Assembly: GCA_029244985.1 (NCBI GenBank)
Contig: JAQWQD010000041.1
Coordinates: 119,628-183,627 of the forward strand
From: Gammaproteobacteria bacterium
Lineage (GTDB): Bacteria; Pseudomonadota; Gammaproteobacteria; Pseudomonadales; Pseudohongiellaceae
Length of the DNA stretch: 64,000 nucleotides
Reading direction: 5' to 3'
Part shown: piece after piece, positions 43,944 to 51,707 of the stretch
Position numbering within the stretch: position 1 is the first letter of the stretch
How the letters are laid out: the number at the start of each line of letters is the position of its first letter
Translations under genes and position numbers: made by a program
The notes under the pieces: generated by a model
The model's input: the letters and a program-made list of their open reading frames with translations, nothing else
Databases searched by the model: none
What the model was told of the DNA's origin: nothing

Positions 43944-44336
43944 CTAAACGACGTTAGATAGAACCTGTTTTAGGCCATCCAGAGAAATCTTCATTCCTTG
44001 CTCTACTGCCGGTGCTACTTGGTCTGGAGCGATTTCTGTGGTCCAGGTGAAATTGCATTTTCCGTTCTTTTCAGTAAGTTTAATCGTTGCTAAATGATGA
44101 TCGATAGGGTTGGGGGTTGTAATTGCCGAGTACTGAAGCCGCATGTTCTCAGGATCATTAACTAGAATTTTTTCTCGGATATCGCCGATGCCATCCATAC
44201 TAAAAGAGCGCACACCCCCACTTTCTGTAATGTTTTCCACCGATGGCACCCAGTCTGATCGGGTTATATCGCTGATAATCTCCCAAACGGCATGAGCCGG
44301 ATAAGCTAATAGTTCCTTTAGTTCAATAGTCTTCAT
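43944..44336 (-). CDS. SRPBCC-family protein, cytoplasmic
   Basis: A 130-residue helix-grip protein (polyketide cyclase/dehydrase type). It opens MKTIELKELLAYPAHAVWEIISDI, typical of the fold, has the DWVPSVENITESGG loop, and ends in the long C-terminal helix (GMKISLDGLKQVLSN). Related proteins bind hydrophobic ligands. There is no signal peptide, unlike the SRPBCC protein at 12665-13243. It precedes PDLQGxW paralog 5 by 99 bases on the same strand and is divergent from the quinoprotein at 44526. Confidence 0.85.
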   Translation of the reverse strand: MKTIELKELLAYPAHAVWEIISDITRSDWVPSVENITESGGVRSFSMDGIGDIREKILVNDPENMRLQYSAITTPNPIDHHLATIKLTEKNGKCNFTWTTEIAPDQVAPAVEQGMKISLDGLKQVLSNVV

Positions 44337-44525
44337 GTATTAGTACCTTTTTGCTACATTGTGCAAAAGCAAATCGCGCCAAAAATTAATAATTAATAAC
44401 ATATTCAAAAATCTTTCTATTTTGTATGATTATTCCTCTCTCATTTTAGAGCTAGCACCTGAGAAGGGTCAAAATAACCTTTTAGATAAGAATAAGAACA
44501 ATACCGATCCTTTAAGGAGAAAGCG

Positions 44526-46325
44526 ATGACAAGCCGACAGTTAGTAATTAAGCACTTAGAGCCTACCCTGAATCCCCATCGTTTTATTAGTGGCGTCATT
44601 GCCAGTGTGCTTTTATTAAGTATTAATGCCCAAGCGCAACCCAGTTCTTATGATTGGCCAAGCCAGAATTTGAATATCCATAACAGCCGTTACGCGGTTT
44701 TAGATCAAGTAAATCGATCAAATGTTAACAATCTCACTGAATCTTGGACATTTACCCCTGGCCCACAGGATAGCATTACTCAGGTAACACCTTTAGTCGC
44801 AAACGGCATTATGTATTTACACTCAGCTAATACTTTGTTTGCTCTTGATGCCACTAGTGGTGAAGAGCATTGGCGCCGAGCTCTGGATGCGGGGATAGCT
44901 GGCGGGCCCGTTCGTGGGTCAACTTATGCAGACGGCCGCATCTATGCTTATCGTGGAGCAGATCTTTATGCATTCGATGCGGACACCGGTGACATTATTC
45001 GCTCATTCGGTGATACAGGTGTATCCCAAGTAATTACTGATGCACTGAATTTTAAGTATCCTGATGTTTATCCTAACAACACCAACCCCATCAATCTCGG
45101 TTATCGCTTAACGACTCCTCCCACTATTCACAATGGCAAGATGTACGTAGCTGCCGCCTTATCTGAAGGCCATATTCCAGGCGGTTTAGTGATTCGCATT
45201 GACGCGATAAGTGGTGCGGTGGAATGGGTTTTTAATACAGTGCCGCAAACACCGAGAGATTCGGGTTGGGACATTGCTCAAGAAACTTGGGGAACTGGAC
45301 AGCGAGCTGGAGGCGGGGTTTGGACACCACCTGCGATAGATACTGATTTTGGACTAGTCTATATCAATGCAGGCAATCCCTCGCCTGATTACGATGGCTC
45401 AGCACGCGTAGGTGCAAATCTATTTACTAACGCCACTGTGGCGTTAGACATCGATACCGGCGAACTTGCCTGGTATTTTCAGGCCGTGCATCACGATCTT
45501 TGGGATTGGGATCATGTAACCGGCCCACTGCTATTTGATGTTACTGATGATTCGGGGGAGCTTGTTAAAGGCGTAGCCGCCGGCGGCAAGAATTGTTTGT
45601 TTTATATGTGGGATAGAGAAACTGGGGAGCCTCTTTTCCCTATGCCGGAAACTGCAATGCCAACCGCTACCGATGTGCCAGGTGAGGTTGTCTACCCAAC
45701 TCAACCGATTCCTCACACTGCACGCGGAGTTCCAATGGATCCGCTTTGCGCAACGTTCATTCCTTTTGACGATCCAGAGCTCGCAGCGCGCAGCAAACAA
45801 ATCTACACCCCTTACTCTTTAACCGAACCTTACATAGTCGCGCATGGGGGCTCGAGTTTTGGCTCTGCTTCCTTCAGCCCGCGGACTCAGTTGGTTTACA
45901 TAACTGGAAAAAATGGCGCCATTAGCTTAACCGTGCAGCCTGTCGGTGACTCACTAACTCCCGGACCGGATAGCCGAGGTCATACGGAAAGTTATTCTGA
46001 ACTAGACAGGGTTTCAGAAGCCTACCCTCCATCACTTACCGTTTCGGCGTACAGCCCTGTGAATGGTGAACAAATCTGGCAAGCCGAGTTACCCGCACAG
46101 TCAGGTATCGGCGCCAGTGGAAATTTGGTTACTGCTGGGGATTTGCTTTTTCAGGGTCTTGAGAATGGTGAGTTCCACGCACTGGATGCGGAAACCGGAG
46201 AGTCATTATTCAGCTACCAAACACCACGAACGATACGTGCAAGCCCATTGACCTACGCTGTAGGCGGGCAGCAATATGTGAGCGTGGTGTCTACAAACAC
46301 GGTCGTTACACTGACCTTACCCTAA
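44526..46325 (+). CDS. Exported PQQ-dependent dehydrogenase-like propeller protein
   Basis: A 599-residue soluble quinoprotein with a signal sequence (about 19-37, ending AQAQ) and repeated PQQ blades: YDWPSQNLNIHNSRYAVLDQVN, LFALDATSGEEHWRR, LYAFDADTGD, VALDIDTGELAWYFQ and FHALDAETGESLFSY. The catalytic region is VHHDLWDWDHVTGP, with the Asp pair typical of glucose-dehydrogenase-like members. It has no membrane helices beyond the signal, no haem motif and no Cys pair. ATG 44526 has AAGGAG about seven bases upstream. Electrons would leave through an external acceptor. A methyltransferase gene follows 19 bases later. Confidence 0.88.
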   Translation: MTSRQLVIKHLEPTLNPHRFISGVIASVLLLSINAQAQPSSYDWPSQNLNIHNSRYAVLDQVNRSNVNNLTESWTFTPGPQDSITQVTPLVANGIMYLHSANTLFALDATSGEEHWRRALDAGIAGGPVRGSTYADGRIYAYRGADLYAFDADTGDIIRSFGDTGVSQVITDALNFKYPDVYPNNTNPINLGYRLTTPPTIHNGKMYVAAALSEGHIPGGLVIRIDAISGAVEWVFNTVPQTPRDSGWDIAQETWGTGQRAGGGVWTPPAIDTDFGLVYINAGNPSPDYDGSARVGANLFTNATVALDIDTGELAWYFQAVHHDLWDWDHVTGPLLFDVTDDSGELVKGVAAGGKNCLFYMWDRETGEPLFPMPETAMPTATDVPGEVVYPTQPIPHTARGVPMDPLCATFIPFDDPELAARSKQIYTPYSLTEPYIVAHGGSSFGSASFSPRTQLVYITGKNGAISLTVQPVGDSLTPGPDSRGHTESYSELDRVSEAYPPSLTVSAYSPVNGEQIWQAELPAQSGIGASGNLVTAGDLLFQGLENGEFHALDAETGESLFSYQTPRTIRASPLTYAVGGQQYVSVVSTNTVVTLTLP

Positions 46326-46344
46326 TAGAAGCGAAAATTTACTT

Positions 46345-47334
46345 ATGCGTGGATTGATATTCAGTATTTTAATGATACCGATAATACCTTTTCTTATCGT
46401 TGCGCTTATTATTTACACTTGGAGGGTACGCCGGGTAATTATTCCCCAGAATATTTCTGGAACAGCAGCGGAGCCTTACGGCGCAAGACTTGCGTTGCAC
46501 ATAGCCGGGACACGCATTGATAACGCCGCATATAAAATTGCGGAACACATGATCCTATACGCCCAACCAGTTAAGTCTCTGATGCTTCACACGGCATGGC
46601 TTGCCCTCAAAATAAGCGGATACAGAGGCTTCTTTTTTGCGTACCCAGGGCCGCGCCCTTCAAACACGGTTACAATGATGAGTCATCGCTCACATTTTTT
46701 TGACCGCTCTATGAGTGAGGCATTTTCCAGAACTGAAAATTCTGTCGAACAGCTTGTCATTCTGGGATCAGGCTGGGACACTTCTTGCTATGATTTACCA
46801 GAAGGATTAGACCTCAATTGTTTCGAGGTAGACATGGCGCCTACCTTAAATATAAAAAAGCAAGCGATAGAAAAAGCCGGGATTCCTCATGACCATGTGA
46901 CTTTTGTCGAGACTGACCTTAATCAAGAATCTTGGATGGACGCCCTCTTAACGAGCGGATTTGACCTAAACAAGACAACCTATATCCTTTGGGAGGGCGT
47001 GACTATGTATCTGACAGACGAAGCAGTAAATTCGACGTTAGCGATTTTCTCAACACTTCCCCAAGGTAGTGTGATCGGTGCAGATTTTTTTACTGAAGAC
47101 ATGGTGAAGGGTAATCCACCACACGAAACTTGGGGTAAGCGTGTTCATGCTGCAATTAAGTACTATAGCGAGAAAATAATGTTTGGTATCCCGACCGGGG
47201 GGTCCCTATCCGAGGGGTGTGAAAAACTAGCTGGCAAGCACGGTTTGACCCTAACGAAATTCGAAAATGTGGGCGACAAGGATGACAAAAAGAAAGTCCC
47301 CTGGTACGTATTTACAGAGATGACAAAGAAATAA
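46345..47334 (+). CDS. SAM-dependent methyltransferase, LCM/TIGR00027 type, with N-terminal membrane helix
   Basis: A 329-residue methyltransferase of the leucine-carboxylmethyltransferase-like family. Motif I is LVILGSGWDTSCYDL (about 130-146), the acidic residue lies in CFEVDMAPT, and the family signature LWEGVTMYLTDEAV is present (about 212-226). The N terminus carries one transmembrane helix (about 3-24) absent from most relatives, so the catalytic domain is tethered to the inner membrane, probably facing the cytoplasm. The substrate is unknown; carboxyl groups of small molecules or peptides are typical. It is co-transcribed with the preceding quinoprotein and ends flush against a convergent NHL gene. 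Confidence 0.88.
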   Translation: MRGLIFSILMIPIIPFLIVALIIYTWRVRRVIIPQNISGTAAEPYGARLALHIAGTRIDNAAYKIAEHMILYAQPVKSLMLHTAWLALKISGYRGFFFAYPGPRPSNTVTMMSHRSHFFDRSMSEAFSRTENSVEQLVILGSGWDTSCYDLPEGLDLNCFEVDMAPTLNIKKQAIEKAGIPHDHVTFVETDLNQESWMDALLTSGFDLNKTTYILWEGVTMYLTDEAVNSTLAIFSTLPQGSVIGADFFTEDMVKGNPPHETWGKRVHAAIKYYSEKIMFGIPTGGSLSEGCEKLAGKHGLTLTKFENVGDKDDKKKVPWYVFTEMTKK

Positions 47335-48399
47335 CTACGGCTTTATATATTTGCGAAGTCGCCAGGGAGCGACGTCAGCGGCATAAACTATCGAGTCATC
47401 ATGATTTGAGCTAATACCCGATGCGCCAGAGATCCTAGTCTGGTCCGCTAATTCCAGATCCGGATCGGGTATAAAGTGCTGTAACTCACCTGTTTGAGCA
47501 TTACCGATATATATCCCCCTCTTAATGCCCGGATTATTAGTGGCACTAGAAGTGGAGTCTGTCGAATAAAGTGTATCCGTAAACTTGTTGATGTAGATTC
47601 CGCTCGGTCTGCCGAAGTGAGTCCACTCGTCTATGTAGGTCCCATCTTGGTCAAAAATTTGAATTCGATTATTCCCGCGATCACCGACGAATAACCTGCC
47701 TCGGGAATCCATGGCAAGATCATGGGGTGTATTAAACTCCCCCTGCGACGACCCGGTTGTGCCCCACTCCAATTGATATTCGCCTGAAGAGGAGAACCTA
47801 ACAATACGATTATTTGGGCCCTCTCCATCCGCTACAAAGATTTCACCGCTTTCCGCAACTATCACGCTGGCAGGACGATTAAAGGTCTCTCGATCCTCGC
47901 CAACAATGCCGGGCTTGCCTAAAGTCATTAACAGCTCGCCCTCTGGGCTCAACTTATGGACTACCGCACCCATCTCATCTGGAATGAGAGCCACATCGGT
48001 AATCCAAAGATTGCCTTCGTCGTCAATATTGAACCCGTGCGGCCTTCCGATTAACTCTGCGCCAAAGCCGTCCAAAAATTGCCCGTCAGCGGAAAACTTT
48101 AGTACCGGAGGATAACCCGACCAGCGTCCTAAACAATTTGCTGTCAGACCATCAGAATGTCCGGGCGCCACTAAGGGGTCGCCCAACACTACTTTAAAGC
48201 AGCGGTGATAAACGTAGACATTTTCCTCTGGCCCTACCCTTACCTGAATCATCTCCCCCCACCTCCCGTCGTTTAAGTGGGGAGGAGGACTTGGCGCTTC
48301 AACTAAAAGGTAAGGGTTAGACTGCCCAACTGTAAAAACCGGGAATAAGAAAAAGCTAATTATTAACGCTTTACAGCAAGATTTTTCAGAGAACAACAT
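47335..48399 (-). CDS. Exported NHL-repeat beta-propeller protein, copy 2
   Basis: A 354-residue secreted propeller. The signal peptide spans about 8-26 (ending TVGQ). Blades include RPHGFNIDDEGNLWITD, RPASVIVAESGEIFVADG, TPHDLAMDSRGRLFVGDRGNNRIQIFDQDG and FGRPSGIYINKFTDTLYSTD. Two conserved-looking cysteines (YHRCFKV, ANCLGR) could form a disulfide. The ATG at 48399 avoids overlap with the SDR gene; an upstream GTG at 48444 would overlap it. It forms an operon SDR then NHL, next to NHL copy 3. Confidence 0.86.
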   Translation of the reverse strand: MLFSEKSCCKALIISFFLFPVFTVGQSNPYLLVEAPSPPPHLNDGRWGEMIQVRVGPEENVYVYHRCFKVVLGDPLVAPGHSDGLTANCLGRWSGYPPVLKFSADGQFLDGFGAELIGRPHGFNIDDEGNLWITDVALIPDEMGAVVHKLSPEGELLMTLGKPGIVGEDRETFNRPASVIVAESGEIFVADGEGPNNRIVRFSSSGEYQLEWGTTGSSQGEFNTPHDLAMDSRGRLFVGDRGNNRIQIFDQDGTYIDEWTHFGRPSGIYINKFTDTLYSTDSTSSATNNPGIKRGIYIGNAQTGELQHFIPDPDLELADQTRISGASGISSNHDDSIVYAADVAPWRLRKYIKP

Positions 48400-48425
48400 A
48401 ATTACGCATGCCCTTAAATATCGAC

Positions 48426-49208
48426 CTAACGACCGCGAGCCCACTGACTTCCACCGTCTACTACCAAACCAGCACCCGAGACATACCTGCCAGTATCAGA
48501 CGATAAATATACAACAGCATTGGAGATATCTTCACCCTGACCAAAGGTACCTAATGGCACTCTTTTTAAAACCTCATCAGAAAGACCTTGCTGTATGATC
48601 AAACGGTCTACGCCCTCGGTCCCTTCAATCGGCCCTGGTGAAATCCAATTCGCTCGGATGCCATAACCACCCCACTCTGCTGCCAACGTCTTCATCAAGT
48701 TTTGTATTCCAGACTTAGCTGCACCCGCATGAGCAGCACCAGGCCACCCAAAATCTGCCTGCGTCGTGCTAATAGAAATAATTCGGCCTCCGTCTGTGGC
48801 CGCCTTTAAGTGCATAAGTGCTGCCTGACAACAATTGAAAGTGCCATTTAAATCAATTTCAATAACGGTTCGCCATCCGTTCCAGGAAAGATCTTCGGTG
48901 GGACAGATAAAATTGCCAGCAGCATTACATACAAGTATATCAATGCCTCCAATATCGCCCGCCAATTGGTCGAAAGCTTTCTTTATCCCTTCTGGGTCTC
49001 GCACGTCACCCGTGCGCCATGCGACATCAATACCATCAGATTCTTTAAAGCCTTTAACTGCGGCAACTAGATTTTCTTCTTTTCGAGAAACGATACCGAC
49101 ATTCGCTCCGAGCGCACCTAATTTACGTACAATAAAAGCACCAATACCAGTCGCACCACCCGTTACAATAGCACTTTTCCCCTTAAGTATTCCTTGGGCA
49201 AAACTCAT
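48426..49208 (-). CDS. SDR, 2,4-dienoyl-CoA-reductase-like
   Basis: A 260-residue short-chain dehydrogenase. The cofactor loop is TGGATGIG (about 16-23) and NAAG replaces NNAG. The active region reads SISTTQADFG then AAHAGAAKSGIQNLMKTLAAEWG: the usual Tyr is absent while the Lys is kept, and GPIEGTEGVDRL follows. This is the pattern of peroxisomal-type 2,4-dienoyl-CoA reductases, which reduce conjugated double bonds of acyl-CoAs with NADPH rather than oxidising alcohols. ATG 49208 has AGAGGA upstream. It sits between two NHL propeller genes (gaps 23 and 26 bases). Confidence 0.9.
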   Translation of the reverse strand: MSFAQGILKGKSAIVTGGATGIGAFIVRKLGALGANVGIVSRKEENLVAAVKGFKESDGIDVAWRTGDVRDPEGIKKAFDQLAGDIGGIDILVCNAAGNFICPTEDLSWNGWRTVIEIDLNGTFNCCQAALMHLKAATDGGRIISISTTQADFGWPGAAHAGAAKSGIQNLMKTLAAEWGGYGIRANWISPGPIEGTEGVDRLIIQQGLSDEVLKRVPLGTFGQGEDISNAVVYLSSDTGRYVSGAGLVVDGGSQWARGR

Positions 49209-49231
49209 AAAATAATCCTCTTTTAATCTTG

Positions 49232-50272
49232 CTAGGGCCTTACCCTCTCATATTTTTCAAAGCGTTGGCGACCAACTTGGCCGGCAAAGATGTTGCCCTC
49301 CCTATCGGACGCTAGAAATTCGATGCCACTCCCGTTAGGGATTTCGTAATCAGGAATAAATTCCGTGACATAACCGGTCTTGGCATCACCTATCCGGATA
49401 CCTCTCTCCCATCCACGATTCCATTGCTCTCCAGACATGCCGTCAGCAACGAAGATTTTGTCATTCTCGTCAATCCAAATCCCGCTGGGCCGACCAAACT
49501 GAGTCCATATATCTAAAAGGTTTCCATCCTGGTCAAATATCTGGATACGATTATTGCCACGATCAGCGACGAACAGACGCCCTAGAGAATCCATTTTTAA
49601 GTCATGAGGATCGTTAAAACGAGCACTTTCCCGACTAGTTCCATCAACCCCGCCGCCTAACTGAAATTGTAACTCGCCACTGCTAGAAAATTTAATGATG
49701 CGATTGTTTCCTCCTCTGTGCCCATCAGCAACCCAGAAATCCCCGTTCTGCGCTACGATAATTGCGCTGGGCCCATTAAAATGATCCTCGTCATATCCTG
49801 GCACTCCAGCCTCACCAAGTCGCATTAATACCTCACCTTCTTGGTTTATTTTAATTACCTGATGACCCATCCCCCGTTCGGCACCGGGTGCGGCTCGCGC
49901 ATCACCCTCTGGAGCTCCTTCGGTCACCCAAAAATTCCCATCCCCATCCATATCAAAACCATGAGGCCAAGCAAAAAGCCCACCGCCAATGGATTTAACG
50001 GTGTTGCCTTCCTTATCTATCTTATGGATTGGGTGGTGATCAGAGCCGGCACACTGGTTCGCACTGCAACGCTCCACGACCCAAAGATGCTCTCCGTCAG
50101 GGTCCGGCTGGACCCCTGTGACCACGCCCATTGGCCTACCGCCTGGCAACTCGCCCCAGTGATAAGTCACCTGGTATGGATTATCTTGCGTGAATCCAAA
50201 TTGGGATGACAATAAAAAAATGCTTATCCCGAGCAATAGTTTATTCATGTTAGTGCAGTCTTTCAGGTTCAT
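49232..50272 (-). CDS. Exported NHL-repeat beta-propeller protein, copy 3
   Basis: A 346-residue secreted propeller with a signal peptide ending near FTQD (about 29). Blades are visible as WPHGFDMDGDGNFWVTEG, GPSAIIVAQNGDFWVADGH, DPHDLKMDSLGRLFVADRGNNRIQIFDQDG, FGRPSGIWIDENDKIFVADG and FLASDREGNIFAG. It is closer to copy 2 than to copy 1. The pair VERCSANQCAG supplies two cysteines. ATG 50272 has GGAG nine bases upstream and is kept over the ATG at 50248. It is the first gene of the NHL-SDR-NHL run. Confidence 0.88.
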   Translation of the reverse strand: MNLKDCTNMNKLLLGISIFLLSSQFGFTQDNPYQVTYHWGELPGGRPMGVVTGVQPDPDGEHLWVVERCSANQCAGSDHHPIHKIDKEGNTVKSIGGGLFAWPHGFDMDGDGNFWVTEGAPEGDARAAPGAERGMGHQVIKINQEGEVLMRLGEAGVPGYDEDHFNGPSAIIVAQNGDFWVADGHRGGNNRIIKFSSSGELQFQLGGGVDGTSRESARFNDPHDLKMDSLGRLFVADRGNNRIQIFDQDGNLLDIWTQFGRPSGIWIDENDKIFVADGMSGEQWNRGWERGIRIGDAKTGYVTEFIPDYEIPNGSGIEFLASDREGNIFAGQVGRQRFEKYERVRP

Positions 50273-50390
50273 TATGCTGCGCTCCTGGCAATTTATTTCA
50301 CTTTAGTATTAACCAATCCTAGGGTTATACGATTTTAACCAAACCATACGCAAGTTAAAAAATTGCATAGGCACGAGAGTTAGGTATTTT

Positions 50391-51239
50391 TTATCTAGTG
50401 CAGTTTAGTTCTGCAAGAAGCTGGTCTGAATGAATTACGGAACGGTCAGGAAAGAATTCTACTGATAACATGCGTTCTAACTGATTCAAATCAGTTGTAT
50501 GTTCGCAGTAGGAGTCAAACTGACCTAACTCTTTGGGTAAAACAAATGCCACGAAACTATTTTGACTTGCCACTATCTTATAGTATGCCGCCGGCTCTAT
50601 CGAAATTGCTGTTGGGCTTGTGCTCAAATTATCAATCAGAAATATTGGGCCAGTTATAACTTGCAACTCACCTTTTATAGCAACCAACTCGTTAAGTCGC
50701 TGCTCTAGTTGCAACCAAGGTCCTAATCGCAAAGACTTCGGCATAGGGATCATATTAGAAAGGTTGTTTAAATCAGTCCAATAAGGCGTGTTCGCGAAAG
50801 AGGTCATCGGCGCTAATCTCGCGCTTCTTTCTTCCTGCTCTAGAATTTCACCCGCACCCCCATAGGGACTATTGGCTACAGCAATTTCAGCTAACCGCAA
50901 TTCGGAAGATCCTATCTCTAGCACATCTTCAATGCCCGAAAATTCAAGCAATCGATCCGGGTTCCATACTCGAGGCAAAAGTGAAGCCACCCCGACCGCA
51001 TCTTTTGTTAACCGATAAGAGACCCAGTCCGCAAGACCGGTATCGCCGTTCATACCTACAGCATATACGTGATGAATTATGACACTAGCCCGATTTTTGC
51101 CCATTGATGAGCCATAAGCGGGACAACCGCCATTACACTGGGCCGCAGTTATTTCCTGAGCATCAGCTGAGAAGCCAAATGCAAGGAAGATTGCCATTTG
51201 GCCAATAAGTGCGAGGCCTTTTCGAATTAGATTACTCAT
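50391..51239 (-). CDS. Exported DNA/RNA non-specific endonuclease-fold protein, catalytic motif degenerate
   Basis: A 282-residue secreted protein with a signal peptide (about 1-27, ending ADAQ). The fold matches Endonuclease_NS (NucA/Serratia nuclease): DWVSYRLTKDAV, then a catalytic-region segment RLAPMTSFANT, the LSNMIP Mg-ligand strand with Asn162, GPWLQLEQRLNEL and ITGPIFL. The family's catalytic DRGH reads RSAR at about 138-141, so the general-base His is missing although the Asn is kept. Active cleavage is unlikely; nucleic-acid binding or another role may remain. ATG 51239. It lies between a DUF6122 gene and the NHL run on the same strand. Confidence 0.8.
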   Translation of the reverse strand: MSNLIRKGLALIGQMAIFLAFGFSADAQEITAAQCNGGCPAYGSSMGKNRASVIIHHVYAVGMNGDTGLADWVSYRLTKDAVGVASLLPRVWNPDRLLEFSGIEDVLEIGSSELRLAEIAVANSPYGGAGEILEQEERSARLAPMTSFANTPYWTDLNNLSNMIPMPKSLRLGPWLQLEQRLNELVAIKGELQVITGPIFLIDNLSTSPTAISIEPAAYYKIVASQNSFVAFVLPKELGQFDSYCEHTTDLNQLERMLSVEFFPDRSVIHSDQLLAELNCTR

Positions 51240-51371
51240 AAGTGGAACATAACATTTCAGATACCTGAGGACGAATGAAATAATTTAACCTACACGGGCC
51301 TGTGCTGTTCATAGCTCTAGGTTACAGGAATTTAGTCATCAAGGACTGTAAATCTTTATAGAAATTAACTC

Positions 51372-51698
51372 CTATGTAAACCATATTCCGTTTGTAAATT
51401 GACAATCTACCCCGTCCAGAATCATGTGTATTATCAAACCAATTCCCAAGAAACGACTTTTTGGGAAGACGCTTAGTAAAATAAAGATTGGGAAAATGAT
51501 AGGCTCATGAACCGGATGGGTCCCGATACTGCACCTGTCAGGGTCAAAAATAGGATCGGCTAACAAATGATCGAGGTCGACTATCATCGCTCCGATCATA
51601 AAAGAATAGGCCTTTCGCCAGCAGTGTCGATAGAACGACAAAACTATCGCGGCAGGGGCTAAAAAGTGTAAAAATAAATGAAAAGAGAATAACGACAC
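51372..51698 (-). CDS. DUF6122-family small membrane protein
   Basis: A 108-residue protein with four likely membrane segments and the family's motif DLDHLLADPIFDPDRCSIGTHPVH (about 41-64) plus a second HMILDGVDC element. The conserved His and Asp residues suggest metal binding at the membrane surface; function is unknown. The start is a GTG, nine bases after the quinoprotein stop, so translational coupling is likely. Confidence 0.85.
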   Translation of the reverse strand: MSLFSFHLFLHFLAPAAIVLSFYRHCWRKAYSFMIGAMIVDLDHLLADPIFDPDRCSIGTHPVHEPIIFPIFILLSVFPKSRFLGIGLIIHMILDGVDCQFTNGIWFT

Positions 51699-51707
51699 GG
51701 ATTCCGA

